Assembly: GCA_033060915.1 (NCBI GenBank)
Contig: CM065389.1
Location: forward strand, 20,346,001-20,410,000
Source of the DNA: Euryodendron excelsum
Lineage: Eukaryota; Streptophyta; Magnoliopsida; Ericales; Pentaphylacaceae
Direction: 5' to 3'
DNA length: 64,000 nt
Position numbers and translations under genes: made by a program. Positions 10,713-23,737 of the stretch are shown one piece after another. The notes beneath the pieces are model-generated. The model was not told the origin of the DNA. It was given only the letters and a program-made list of their open reading frames with translations, and made no database searches. Within the stretch, counting starts at the first letter, position 1. Each line of letters starts with the position of its first letter.

Positions 10713-12633
10713 ATTTGTATGTGACAGTAGGGTCCACAGCACATGAGTGTCTTATCCAACAGTGTGCATAAAAACTTTGCACGACCCTGATCAGGATTTG
10801 GTTTTGTTGTTTCACAAGCTTACAACATGAATGAGTATGAAGGGTCAACTTTGGTGCGAGTCTATACATAGGGATGCATATATGTGTATATATATACACT
10901 AGGCATAACCTGCTTGAAAGATACCGGGCCGGGGGAACTAAGTTGATCGTTTCAAGTTGGCCGGGCCACATGAATTATTATTTGTTGGGCTTGAATATAT
11001 TAGTATAATATGTCTTGTGAGCACCTATAACAATTAACAAAATTATTGAATAGTGCGTTCTATAAACTTTAACAATTTTAAATGAGAAATTCAAGATGAA
11101 AAATTGTCTTATGAGCTGAATGGTAGTATAAAGATGGCAAGGGTAGTATAGAGATGACCCTTGCCTTTATCTCAGAGAGTGTTGCACAGTTGGTTTCTAA
11201 TTCAGTACCATCCCATCCTCCCAAATTAACTCCATTTAAATGCTAGATTACTAAGGAGGAGACTCATTTTTTTGACAAACAAAATACTAAGCAGTCACAC
11301 AGTTAACTTGTGTTTTCTTTTCTGTTTTTTTTTTTTGGAAAGAGGCTCAACTTGTGCTATTGTAAATTTATAACCATGATGTTTTAGTCTATTGCCCATT
11401 AAAAGTTTTAAACACCTACTAAACCTCAAACCCAACAAAATCCATCTGTTTAGGCTTTGAAACCAAATATTTTACCATTCCATAGAAGTTCCATAGAAGT
11501 TCATAAAAATGAAAAGCTAAACTCACCCAAAAACAGAAAGAACATTCCATAGAAGTTCATAAAAGAAGAAAATCAACCATTTACTTTGATCAAATAGTTA
11601 CCTTTTTTACTTTGATCAAAGAGTTGCCCACTCGTGTGAGAATGGGTGTCTCATAATACTTAATCTTTCTCTTCTTATATATCTATCAAGAGAGAGGAAT
11701 GGTTGACATGTTGGCAGGAATAAAAAAGGGAAGTGATCCAAGCTGTTGGTTGAAATGATAGACGTTTCCAGCAGTTGGATTGATTGCTGACATATTCAAA
11801 ATGTGATGTGTTTTATTATATGGATGCATGTAGCTTTATACTCTTGGAGTATTCATATGTTGATTAATGTTGGTGGGGACTCACCAAGAGTTATTAGGCT
11901 TCCCTTGATGCATGCATATGTCTGTATCCAAAAAAATCCTCACCATAGTTTGCTTCTTGTATTTTTCCTCTTGGAAGTTCAATGGCCGGTCAAAAGAAAA
12001 GCCCATATCATGTGGAAAGAGAAAAGACGGTTATTGAAACATTCCATCATAGGGACCAAACAAGTCCTTATCTTGGAAAGTTCTAAGAAAATATGGTGGT
12101 GGTTGCCCCACTTGGGGGAACTCATCATGTGTCATGAACCCACCACCACCCCTGTTGGCTAATATCTTCTATCACACCATGTTTCTGTGCTATTGTTTCG
12201 CACTCAAATCATTAGCTCTTGAGGTGGCTTCTTGGTTTTCCATTGAACCTTTTTTTTTTGTGTGAGGTGTGGAAAGGGAAAATTAAACAGTTTTTGAGTT
12301 GCATGAGCTTTTAAGAGGCGTGGATAAAGAAGGTCTCAGGCAGCAGCAGTTGGATAGGATTCGTCCCAAGCTTTAACAGATAACTAGTGGGTATAAAAAT
12401 CAATTACCGATAACGCCACACAACTAAAAAATTTATATAGAATGATGTGGTTGAATGAGAATCTGATAGGATTTTATGTATAAATTGTCATCACACAATT
12501 TTGATAGATTTTTTGTATGAAGTTTTTGAAAAATTAGCATTTCCCTTTGTATGTTTCTCTCATTCTTGTGACCCCATACTTCTTTTAAGTGTATTGGGTC
12601 ACTGTAGACACCAGGATAGGAAGTCATGTACCC
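10713..12633. other. Intergenic, no recognised gene
   Basis: AT-rich sequence lies between the copia 3' LTR and a small DNA element. The longest open frame (plus, 11803-12162, 119 aa) starts MMCFIIWMHV and has no motif I recognise. Duplicated phrases such as CATAGAAGTTCATAAAA near 11500-11560 are minor. Nothing else is supported. Confidence 0.6.
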
Positions 12634-12641
12634 ATACATAG

Positions 12642-13263
12642 GGGTGTATAAATGAATCAAAAAACTAGAGAACTAAACCAACCTGATCTCCATGAGCTGG
12701 TTTGGTTTGGGTTTATTAAAGGAGTTGGTTTGGTTTGGGTTTGTTAAAGGATCGGTTCGATTATGAGTCTAAAAAAGGTCACCTGATTAATTCAATTCGG
12801 TTCTCGATTCTATAATTTCTGGACCCAAACCGAATCGAGAACCAATACAACCCGAGCCGACCTAAGAACTGAACCGAAACCCGATCTTTATATTTCATAA
12901 AAGCCTATATATTTCATATATGCAATTAAATCGTTGTTATTTGTATTTAATTATTGTTGATTTGTGTTCATATTTTTTTTGAAAAAAATTAAAGATGCAA
13001 GACCAATCTTATTAATTTATTTTTTTGAATAAAGAAGTTAAGTTATATATAATAAAAGTGGAACCGACACAACCAAACCCTACTTGGACTCGAACCAACT
13101 CGAGACATGGAACCAAATTGAACTAGCCCGAATCGAGTTGAGTTGGTTCAGTTCAATTCCACTAAATAATCGGTTCAATTTTGGATCCAAAAAATAAAAC
13201 TGATTAAGATCACGTCGATTCTGAATTTAGCACAGATCCGACCTAACCCGACCCATGCACATT
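12642..13263. mobile_element. Small non-autonomous DNA transposon, hAT-like
   Basis: About 620 bp is rich in GGTTCGGTT/AACCGAAC-type words, bounded by an exact repeat ATACATAG at 12634-12641 and 13264-13271. The match extends to ATACATAGGG, so a 9-10 bp duplication is also possible. The left end reads GGGGTGTATAAATG and the right end, complemented, reads AATGTGCATGGGTC. These are poor terminal inverted repeats. GGGGTGTA-type ends and 8-bp duplications are typical of hAT; 9-10 bp would suggest a Mutator-like origin. There is no transposase. Confidence 0.5.
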
Positions 13264-13273
13264 ATACATAGGG

Positions 13274-14176
13274 ATATGATACACTAATTAACTAACCTGA
13301 TGAGTAGTGACTCTACCGGCCCACTAAACTAACCAGCTTGCATTCCTTACATAATGATGATCGATTAGTGATTTAGGATCCAATACTCTCTCTCCACTAT
13401 TTTTTTTTCGTTACATAGTATTTAGACCTTCGACCACTTATGTTTTTTAGTTCATGCAAGACCAAATACTTCACGAACTATGTAAATTTTATACATTAAT
13501 TATATGAATCATAACTGATTACAAATAAACACGAGAGATTAAATTTAAAACCTCATGCTTAATTAGCATAACAAGTGGAGCACTCTCTTTCTCCAGACTC
13601 TCACTACTCCTTATGTTCAAGCACCAATATTTCTACATGGTCAATTCCTTGAGCAGTTCTGTCAACACACATTTTTTGGTACTCAAAACATGGGATGTGA
13701 GGAATAATGTGGTGCTGAAGGATAAGCACTTCACCCATGGTATCAAAAGGTGGTCCCTTGAGACCATTGGGTCCATATTGGCTTTTCCCTTTTGGACCAC
13801 TCTTTTAACTCCTTCAGTCCAGCCTAGATATCTTGTCGCGACAGTGGTTTTGGATGGTATATATTAGATACAATTCCACATATAACAGCCAAAGATTTTC
13901 TGTCAGGTTTGAATATACAATATTATATACGACATACATGAAAACAAATTCAAAATCTTGACTGAACATATTTTTGCTTGACTAGTAATTAAAAATCATA
14001 TAAATCCCACAAAAACAAAGGGAGTTGCACTGCTTATATTAGAAAGAAAGAAAAAAAAAACGATCACACACAACTTACGAGGGAAAAAAAAAAGGGGTTT
14101 CAAAAGCCAATCTCTTTACACACTTCATTTTGCAATTTCTCAAGTTACATGTTGGTGATGGTAGGGAGACTACTAC
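13274..14176. other. Intergenic, 3' flank of the auxin-carrier gene
   Basis: No gene was recognised. The open frame at 13613-13867 (plus, starting MFKHQYFYMV) has no known motif. The part from about 14100 to 14176 is probably the 3' UTR of the minus-strand gene, but no clear polyadenylation signal was assigned. Confidence 0.5.
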
Positions 14177-14560
14177 TCAAGCCTTGTGAGGAGGGCACTG
14201 ATAGCATTTAGTGAAGAGACCAAATGTGTGAATTTGATGTATGAAGTTGAGCAAGCTCGCCCACCCTCCAAGGCCAAATCCTACAATCAGAACCCAACCA
14301 ACCACAAAGATGTTCATACAGTATGAGCCAGCCCAACCTCCTAGGAATGATGGTGGTCTCTCTACTGCATTCTGTGAACAACAAAAACAAAGCCTTTTAA
14401 GTACCATATAAACATAATCCTTGAATAGAGAACAAAAACTAAAAAACAGGTGTTTTTGGGCATGTAACATGGATCCATTCACATGTAAGGTGCATGACTG
14501 GCATTGCTGGTGAGACGTTTCACCATAGTTTCTTCCCATATGCATACCACTTTTAAAAAA

Positions 14561-14604
<44 letters not shown>

Positions 14605-17233
14605 TGGTTGAACAGTTGTTGAAGGGCAATTGGGACATTTAGTAAATATGATTAAAGGTAACACTTGGTATACAAGTGCTTCCATAAAGCTTTGTTTGAT
14701 AGTCAAAGCCAAAAAAGAAAAGAAAACAAAACAAAAGAATGTTTTGAACTCTTAAATGTTTTCTTCCAACCTTCCTCATGAAGTGTATAAACAACTCAAA
14801 CTCAAAAAGCCTTGATCTCAACTACTGGGCTTTGTTTCAACAAATCACTTTCTTGCAATTCATCCTTAGGATCAAACCGCCCTCCGCATGCGTTCTAACC
14901 TTTCTTATGTGTCTTGGAAATTAAAATCATAACCCGTGTTTTAAGCCACTAAAAGTAGCTATCATAAGCAATGCCAGTTGCAGCCTATAATTATACCCAA
15001 AAAGAATTGACGAGAAAGCTTAGATGGTAAACCTCTCTAGCCGATGCAGAAGCGAAAATTATCATGTGCGCCAAGGCAGGAATTATGTAGACGGTGAAGC
15101 TGACAAGAAGTGATCCAACTGCAGAGTTGATGGGGCCGAAGAATGGGAAGATAATCGCGAGGAACCATATTGGGATCACCACAGGAAGTCTAGCTAGAGC
15201 CCGCTTGCACACACTCTTTGTGTCATGCATTCCAATGAATTTCTCCCAAACAAAGTACAGGGGAGTGCATGCAAATCCAAATGTTATGAACTGCAACCAA
15301 GCAACAAATTTAAGTTTCATTAACCTAACAAAAATTCAACAAGATTGTTTTTTCATCTCCAAGAAGAATACTAGCGTCACGCGCGCTGCCTGCTACTCCA
15401 CCTCAATTGGGCCCGACCACTGTTAGTGGGTTCCAATTAATGTGGGAGTGTCAGGCGTGTGAGTATTCCTTAGCCATGCCTGAGGCTAGCATTCTCATAG
15501 CCTCAATTGGGTTGGTGATGGGAGAGATGCATACTTGTGTGTGTATATATATATGAATAAAATGGAAGTGGTAATGTGACCTGATGAATGAGCATGAGGA
15601 TGACAGCAGTGTCTCTGAATCCAGTCCTTGGGAGCAAAGATAAAGCATTGGAATGGTTAAGAAGTAAGTCCCCAAAAGCCCAGTAAACAGCACTAGCTGA
15701 TGGTAGGGTTAGTGTGAGAACATAGAGGGTTGCGATCAAGTATATTAGTTTGAACTTCTGTGGCTTCCACATGGCATGCATTATCTCCCTATAATCATAA
15801 ATCCCCGAACAAAGAGAGTTAATTAACTAGGCAAATCACATGTGCATGAATATACTGACATATATATATATATATATAGATGCATGAATGTTGTACAATC
15901 CAAAGAGTTGTAAGATTCCAAAGATCTCTCTTCTCTTTTAACGTTTATCTTCTTGAAAACAGTTCAATTATGTTTCTATACCAAGTGATATTCCTGCATT
16001 TTTCTGTGTTAGTTAATCAAAGAAGGATTCAATTCGAATATGCACAACCAGGCAACCATACAAACGAAGAGGATTGCAAGATTGCAGGAGGATTTCATTG
16101 TGAATCAACACAAAACATAAAGCTTTTAAAAAAGTGGGGAACCAGTTTTTCAGGAAACATGATCCCGTCACTGAGAAAAAGGGTTTCCAGTAATAATTCA
16201 ACCCTGTCTTATGGCTCTATTCAGACGTGCAAGAAAGCATCTAGAATTTATGCATATATATATATATATATATATTTATTTATAGAAGCATGTATCAACT
16301 TGGCTAGTACATAAATTCTCACACTGTCACTGCATGCCCACCAAAGGTGTAAAGAATGTTTGTAGCCCCAGTAAAGTAGAGAACCATCTTAGCTGGAGCT
16401 GAGTGTTTCACACCTTCAACCTTGACATGCCAAAATAATCAAGTTAATAATGCAATATTAAAAGGTAATCAGGCCAAAACTAAACTTTTTATTGTATTAA
16501 AATATTTAAAAACATAGATTGCAGACCAAGAAAAACACAAGATTAATCTTGGATTGAGAAATTAGAAAATAGATATACCTGTCCATGTATAAGGGAAGCA
16601 ATGGTCAGATACCATGAAGTATAAGTTGTCATCATAAGGCCTAAAAATGACCAAATTCTGTAATTATGGAATGAGGGAATGAAAACAGTTGTAGCGCAAC
16701 AGGCTCCAAAGATGTATGTCCAAGTTCTCTTGTCAAGATTGTCGTTAATGTAGTAGATGTTACTGCAACATTATCAATAGAAATCAAATGTAACAATTCA
16801 TCCAAAAAGAAAAAAGAAAAAAAAAAAAAAGCAAAAGAGAACAATTTTCAGAGAGTTACCTTGCACAGGCAATTAGCTGAATTACAGATCCAAATAGAAG
16901 AAAAGTGCAGTTGAAAAACAGACCAATATTCCTCCAGTGCTTCCCCAAGAGCCCGTCAAGAACTTCAAACCACTGCATACATACAATCCAGTACTTTCTT
17001 AGTATTCTGTTTGGTTGTTGAGAAAATGGAGGAAAGGTTTCATATTTTCCTTGGCAAGCAGACCTAATACGACATTAAAATGGCCTATAAAATGATCTTC
17101 ATGTCCCAACAAACCCAAATATTAGTTTCAAGGATTAGAGAGGATTGGTGCTTAATACAATCTGTATGACAACCTCATGGCAATATATAAAACATCCAAA
17201 CTGTCCAGATATTGCAAACATCATCAGATTGCA

Positions 17234-17275
<42 letters not shown>

Positions 17276-17742
17276 TACCTGAATTACATGGTTCCTAAAA
17301 TCAACTTTTTCTCTCTCCTTTCTGGTTCTGTACTCAACATAGAGAACACTAATCAGGTAAGCAGTCCAGCTTCCCATCAACCCATAGAACAGTTGGAAAA
17401 GAATTCCAGACAACATTCCTAGTTGTGAAAATGAGTAAGGCAGTGTGAGAAGCACTTGGGCAACCTGCATTCCAAAAAACAGAAAAAAAATTGAAAATGT
17501 TGCGGAAAAAACCATTATTTTCTATAACAATCTCACTGAGTGTATACTATAGCATGATGATGATGATAGATGTCATGAACAAGTGCCTGGTTAGAAGAAC
17601 AGCTAAACCATGCATCATAGACTGAGCCACCATGCCAAAACAGCTTAGATAATTTGCTCTTTGCAGACTTGGAATCGCCGCCTTCTCTCTCCATCTCGAC
17701 GTAGTTTCCAGAGACAACAGTCTCCACCTTCTCTGAAGCCAT
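14177..17742 (-). CDS. LAX3: AUX1/LAX auxin influx carrier, LAX3-like, eight exons
   Basis: This encodes a plasma-membrane proton/auxin symporter that takes indole-3-acetic acid into cells (amino acid/auxin permease family). Exons in coding order are 17587-17742, 17279-17464, 16860-16972, 16579-16762, 16323-16420, 15581-15788, 15033-15290 and 14177-14371. All phases join, giving 465 aa ending at TGA, within the usual 465-490. Family hallmarks seen include FWHGGSVYDAWFSC at the N-terminus, LLTLPYSFSQLGMLSG, EYRTRKEREK, NIYYINDNLDKRTWTYIFGA, GGHAVTVEIMHAMWKP, ACTPLYFVWEKFIG and FGPINSAVGSLLVSFTVYII. The MASEKVETVV start, SLLPRTGFRDTAVILMLIHQ and the KCYQCPPHKA end favour LAX3 over AUX1 or LAX2 by recall of the family. 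All introns are GT-AG except intron 1, which appears to use a GC donor. The coding sequence shows no sign of decay. Confidence 0.93.
14566..14601. repeat. (CT)n microsatellite in LAX intron 7
   Basis: An uninterrupted CT run lies inside the 661-bp intron between exons 7 and 8 of the auxin-carrier gene. It creates spurious Arg-Glu-repeat open frames on the minus strand. Confidence 0.9.
15858..15878. repeat. (TA)n microsatellite in LAX intron 5
   Basis: A TA run lies in the 534-bp fifth intron, which runs from 15789 to 16322. A second TA run of similar length is at about 16254-16275 in the same intron. Confidence 0.85.
17235..17272. repeat. (GA)n microsatellite beside LAX intron 2 donor
   Basis: The GA run on plus is a CT run on the coding strand. 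It begins about 6 nt after the GT of the intron 2 donor (exon 2 ends at 17279). Confidence 0.9.
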
Positions 17743-18190
17743 TGTTACAGACCTAGGTGGTGATGTTGAGTAGGCAATGGAGGTATGAAAGAGGTTATAA
17801 ATAGATAAAAGGAAGTGCTTCTTTTCTTTTTGCTTCTAATGTTTCTTCTCCTACTTTCTTCTTTCCATTTTTTTTTTCTTCTATTTTTTGGAGCAATGAT
17901 TGAATAAACTTTGTAGGGACCTAGCTAATTGGTCACCACCAGTAGATGTCAATGTTAGGTCACCCCCTTGAATGCGATTGGACAATAGTACCATTTCCAA
18001 GCATACATAACTTTTTAACTGAAAGAAAAGAACACCTCAATATGGGCCATGAGTCTCATTAACAGATTGACTGTATCAAAACTTCCTTTCTTTTTTTTTT
18101 TTTTTCAATGTAAAGTAAGAACTTTAACGACTACTATCTCGTGCTTGTAGAGAGCCGCTTACACATGTACTATATAAATTTAATGTAATC
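17743..18190 (-). promoter_or_regulatory. LAX 5' flank with weak TATA candidate
   Basis: On the coding strand a CTATTTATAACC motif lies at about 17791-17802, roughly 55 bp before the start codon. It is preceded by a GA-rich stretch (17815-17890). The position would give a very short leader, so the true start site may be elsewhere. No further site is claimed. Confidence 0.25.
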
Positions 18191-18197
18191 CACAAAT

Positions 18198-18410
18198 GAT
18201 GACTAGCCATTTCATGCATCAAAATTTTCCTTAACCACTACATTATTATATGGATTTTATGTACTTAATGAATGATGACTAGCCATTTCATGTATTAAAA
18301 TTTTCATTAATCACTGCATTACTATATAAATTTTATGTACTTAATGAATGATGACTAGCCATTTCATGTATCAAAATTTTCTTTAATCACTCCATTTCAG
18401 GTGTCATAAT
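18198..18410. repeat. 76-bp tandem repeat, about 2.8 copies
   Basis: GATGACTAGCCATTTCATG starts at 18198, 18274 and 18350, a constant 76-bp period. The third copy fades after about 18400. No coding potential. It lies about 450 bp upstream of the auxin-carrier start codon. Confidence 0.9.
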
Positions 18411-21400
18411 TTTCTCAATGATATTAACTATATGATTAATTAAAGAGCAATGCTCAAGGTTATACCTATGGTGAGTGGCCACCACAAATATATAGGCCTT
18501 AAGTCATCAGTTAGACTTACCCTCTCTTTTCAAAAAACACTATATAATTAATTTGTTTTACTTTATTATTTCTTATTAGCTAAATAAGACTTGATAAGTT
18601 CAATTTTATTTGTTAATTTGGTGTAATTTTATTATTAGCTAAAGAACTTTAGAATATGAAATGATCTCTACTTTCTACACATTACATTGCTTCTCATGTG
18701 ATACTTTTGATGGGGATGAGAATGTGGCAAGTACCCTCCTAAGGCGACAAGTCATTGTCCTTCATTTAATCTTTTTTTTCATGGGCTAGTCAGTGAGTTT
18801 GATGGGCCTCAGCTCGCATGAAAGCACGAGCGGGGTGGCCCACTATGTGCACTTTATTCTTAACAAATAGCCCAAGAATACTGATTGATCTTCAACATGT
18901 GAATGTGTGGTTATATATAGGTCGTATATATACATGTCTGTATATATATATACAAGTGAAAAGAAAAGAAAAGGGAAAAAAGAGACCTTTTTCATTAGTT
19001 AGATTAGAAGGGGAAAAAAAAAAAAGCAAGGAAAGAAAGAAAGAAAGTTTGGGTTTGTTTGGGTGAGTGTTTGGTGGGGGGAACCAAAGATGGAGTGAAT
19101 GATTGCTTAGGAGTGGGCTTGGTGCTTAACATGATTAGTACCACACGTGTGACAACTGGCTTTGCAAGGAGATCTAAACCTTTGCCCTCCTTTTAGGCCT
19201 TTTAGCATTAAAAAAAAGCCAACCTTCATATTCATATAGGCCAGCATTTTGGTGTCCCATTGGTGTTTCTCTAATCATCTTAAGACAGGCAAAGAATTGA
19301 TAGCATTTATATATACACACACATATATATTTATATATATGAGTATATGCAACAATTATAAGAATTGATGAGTGAGTGTAGAGAGTGATCGAGTTCATGT
19401 CCATACAAACCATAAATATAAACTTCAAGTATTTGGTGAATGTTGGTTGGCAGCAAGTAGGTGTAAAGAGTTACTAAACTTGAAACCTCATATTTGACAT
19501 GAGGGTCAAAAATAAAATTTAGCAAAACATCAGAACCACCGGTTGCTTTACATGCATGATAGTGAAAATATAGCCCATCAAGTAATTGATATATAGTGTT
19601 TAGATGTTAGAGTATCTTTTGTTGCTTTTGCAAGCATATAAATAAGATACTGATAGAGTATGAATCCTGTTGTCCACACCACAAATATATTATTACTCAT
19701 TTTATACACATAAAAAGATAATTAAGCAATACTTTCAGCTAAATAGTAAATACACCATAGAGGGTCCGACAAAATTTTACACTGGCTGGAAGTTAACTCT
19801 GTTTTTTTTTTTTTTTTTTTATCTAGACTTGGGTCTGACTGTACGAAGATAAAATACTTAGCACACATAAGGAGAGTTCAATACATCATGTCAAAGAAAC
19901 CAAAGGCTTGGACCGGGTCAAACTTTGATCTCATGAATATGTGAGTGTTTGTATCTCATGGATTCAGGAGAGTTACAGTTCATGGATGAGCATTTTCAAG
20001 GGCAAGTGATGGAAAATGATAGATACATGGAATTGGGATTGCTCTTTGGTGTATGCCAGTTTTTGATGGAGATGATAACCTAATTGTTACCTGTAAAAAG
20101 GTATTTGATTGTGTCCCACCTTGCATGTGCAAGCTATGACCACAATTGACCATTCCTTTGTAGCTAATATCAACTGGTGACCCTGGCCCCATGAAAACAC
20201 CCAAAAGGATCAGAGGGTACTGAAACTCCCCCGACTTTGACCAAGGTGCATTTGATAGCAACAATCATTTCCCCAATCATAAGGGTTGGTTTAGTGGCCG
20301 GCCGCTCCATACTTAAGTTTGAGATCTCAAAATTCGATCTTTCCTCATGTCTCGTTATAGTCAATTATTATTTATATAATGAAATTTATATAGTTTATGT
20401 GGACGATGACTATTCACAAATTTGAGAAATCATTCGGTCGAAAGCTTATACGTCCTTTAACACAAAAATTAAAATAAAAAATAATAATAATCATAATTTT
20501 CTCCAAATCCCCATATGATCACTATAGATCTTAGGTTGTTTGGGTGTAAAGTAAAGCTAGTTTGCTAAGGGTGGGACTGATATGAACAAAGTTGGAGCTG
20601 AGCAGGGGCGTAGTGGGTCACAAGCCTGTGGAAGATGAATGCCAAAGAAGGGCAAGTTCAGTAATAGAACTATCAATGCCTGCAGCCCAACAGGTTCATA
20701 AATCAATTATGATGTCACATGCCAAGCCATAGATGACATCATATTGTTTGAAGCAATCGCTAGATTATTTTTCAGACATGAGATTATTTTGCTTATACAC
20801 CGCTAAGGGGTAGGCATTCAGAAATTCAGAATTGGAGATCAAATTATAAAACTAACCTCCACCAAGTTTGTAATTCCTACAATTGATGTTTGAGAATTCC
20901 TCATCTACTTCTCTCATTCGGCAAAACAAACGTGGCCATTGTGTTTAAGCCATGTGGTGTCATTAGTGAAGACACCTAAAATCTAAAACCAATAAGGTAG
21001 AGTTCTTTTTGTGTGTTGAGAATTTGTTATTTTAGAATTAGAAGATTATAATAAAAAAAATACTGTATTAATGTAACGTTGTTGCCAAATTCAACGAACA
21101 TATACTTAATTGTGTTTTGAATTAGTTTCTCTATTATTGACCAAATAAAAAAAATGAAATAAACTTTAATGTGAGCTCCTTCTTGAAAATAGATGAAAGA
21201 ATTAAGCCCTAACATCTGTTCAGACTCGTTTACATGCAGTTTTATTAGTTTTTGGTTTTTGGGATCTATTTTTTTTTATATACTAGTTTTATGCTAAAAG
21301 CTAGTTAAAATAAATTTGGCTTCGGGCTTTGGTCTTCTTTTCTTTTTTCCTTTTTTTTTTTCTAGTTAGGCTAAAAGCTAGTAAATAAAAACAAGACCAA

Positions 21401-21902
21401 AAAGACGCAGAAGCCAAACACCTACTTTTTGCTTATATGAATAGGTAAACAAAAAGGAAAAACAAAAGAAAGGGCTCAAAACTAGTGTAATATAGTTGGT
21501 GAGGTTTTTTGGTTTTGCTTGGAGAAGTTAAGAGTTTTGACTCTTGCTAAGTGTAAGAGTTTGACCGTAAATAATTTATCTCTTATGAATACTTTAGCCC
21601 CAAAGTGAATGATTTACCTTTGACTAGACTGGAGAAAAAATTAGACGAGATACACGCAAATTAACCCGGACATCTTGACCACTAAAAAAAAAATAAAAAT
21701 AGAAGGAAAGAAATGGCTGAACTCAAACCAAAGTAAGTTTACGCCAGGCCAGCCCAACCGTAGGTCTGGCTTGATGGCAGACCATTGGAGAGTCAATGAC
21801 ATTAGGGCGTCCATAAACTACACAGCTTGGCACCATATATGATATACCCTTTGAACTAAAACACGAATGCTGGCACATTAGTTATTCTTCCTAGCTTTTA
21901 AT
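18411..21902. other. Intergenic, no recognised gene
   Basis: AT-rich, with homopolymer runs (19801-19820, 21350-21362) and short TA runs (about 18936-18952 and 19318-19340). Open frames here (for example minus 19980-20264) show no motif I recognise. No terminal repeats or coding domains were seen. Confidence 0.55.
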
Positions 21903-22075
21903 CAGGGGTGTACAAATAACCCGATTGACCCAGAACCGATAGGTTCCTTGGTTCGGTCCTGGTCTTATAAAATGAAGAATCGAGTACTTTGGTTCGGTTC
22001 TGAATTAATTCATCAGTAACTTGAGTCGAATTGTATCGAATTGAACCAAGTCGAGCCACATTACTTTTTATTCTT
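21903..22075. mobile_element. Fragment of hAT-like dispersed repeat
   Basis: It opens CAGGGGTGTACAAATAACCC and continues with GGTTCGGTCC/GGTTCGGTTC words, like the element at 12642-13263. CAGGGGTGTA is a common hAT terminus. The far end and target duplication could not be found, so this is probably one truncated end. Confidence 0.4.
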
Positions 22076-23732
22076 TTAAAGGGGGAAATTTGATTTCGTT
22101 CGATACTACGAACTATATTTTTTTTAATTACTAAAGATTGTTCACCGTTGCTTCCTATTATTTGGTAAAATCGAATGGTTGTAATCTTTTAACCTCATTA
22201 AAGTTTTTTTTTTTTTTTTTTTGTGTTATTACAAACATCCTTTTCTAACAAAATAAAAAAGAACAGAGAGCTCTAAAAATTCCAAAAGTGGTTTATAATA
22301 TCTTAGATATTTAAAAAAAGATTATGCCTGCAACAAAGAGATGAAGATACCTTAGATATCATGTTTTGAACGTTAGATTATTTCAGCATCTATGAATGTA
22401 AACTATTCACTGTAAATGTCTCAAACTTATATAAAGGACAGGCTTGGAAGCTATTAAATTCAGAAGTTGTAATTATAGTCCCACTCAACTCTTGTTCCTA
22501 CTTGCCTTTAACACTAAGTTTTTCTTTTCATTCTTATGTGGTATTTGTGATTTTCATTTATATTAGTGTTCCTTCATTTATATTATCAATAGCATTCAAG
22601 TGATAGCAGATAACATCCTTTGACGTCAATTTTGATGTCAAATTCACAAATTTCGAAAGGTGCACGTAGTTGCAATGTCACGTAATAGGACTCTGTCACT
22701 GCAATCATAATTTTTTAAAAATTTAGCAAATTTTTTATTAAACTAAACAAATTCTACAATTTCTGCAATAATTTTTGGTTTTCCATTGCAGCAGCAAGGT
22801 AGGCTAGTCGTGCATACACCTATCTTCGATAGTGTCACCACCTATTCATGTATATGTAGACATAAATGAACATTCTTGCTTGTGTGGATAGACACATATG
22901 TGTCTATGGTAAGTTTGTATCTACACAATCATTCAAAACTCTAACCATAATTTTGTCAATAATGATAAAACAGTTAATTCTTGGCTAATTCAGGGAAAGG
23001 TAAGAGGGTGTGCAATGGAGAATTTGAATGATGATAAGACAAAAGAAATAGAGGTGGTGTTGGATTGGTAATTTAAATGATGAGAAGACTAACAAGAAAT
23101 AGGTCATCCCTACTTCTGCTATTAATGAAGAGGAAGCTCTCGTTATTCAAGCATACCTAACTTTAGTTTTTCTCTTGCAACTCAATTTCAATTTGGAACA
23201 TAATATATATTTATGAGGCATGGTTTTTTTCTTATGTATGTGTGTCAATTATTGTTTTAATATGAACCATCATTAATTTCCTATTCTTTGATTTCTCAAA
23301 CTATAGAAATACATGTTATGTTAAACGCTGTTCAAGCATGGGCGTATATAGGTATTAAATATTGGATAGGATCAATTCTTAACGCCCACTTTAATGATAT
23401 CACAATTAAAGGAACAATTCTGCTTAAAACCAAAGGATGACCCTTTTCTTCTAGAAAGGGACTTAATAGTGTAACTCCAAACATAATCAAAGTAAGTTTC
23501 TTCTAATTTAAAGAAACACATCAGTATCGTATGAGAAAGAAAGACATTCAAAATTAACAATGGCTACATACTTTCTTGTTTCTAAAAGCAAAACTTTTCT
23601 TCTTCTTCTTCTTTTTTTTTTTTTCATAAAGAGAACCATTGCTCAAGTTAGAATGATTTTATTTTTAAATTCTACTATTGAAATTGGGATACTTTATTAT
23701 AGTTGATTACACTAATGAAGGAGATTAGGGTT
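22076..23732. other. Intergenic, no recognised gene
   Basis: AT-rich filler between the hAT-like fragment and the copia element. Several T runs (22205-22222, 23610-23624). No supported coding, RNA or repeat structure. Confidence 0.55.
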
Positions 23733-23737
23733 GTATT
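23733..23737. other. Target-site duplication, left (GTATT)
   Basis: GTATT precedes the left LTR. GTATC follows the right LTR end at 37477-37481. Four of five bases agree, consistent with one insertion event that still brackets all nested material. Confidence 0.6.

Noticed and set aside
11803..12162. 119-aa plus-strand ORF
   Set aside because: No recognised domain; composition fits chance in AT-rich DNA.
14177..14712. ORFs with Arg-Glu repeats on the minus strand
   Set aside because: They run through the (CT)n microsatellite in LAX intron 7; the true exon is 14177-14371.
15094..15426. 110-aa plus-strand ORF
   Set aside because: Antisense to LAX exon 7, with no recognised motif.
19980..20264. 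94-aa minus-strand ORF
   Set aside because: No recognisable motif, no splice context and no neighbouring exons.
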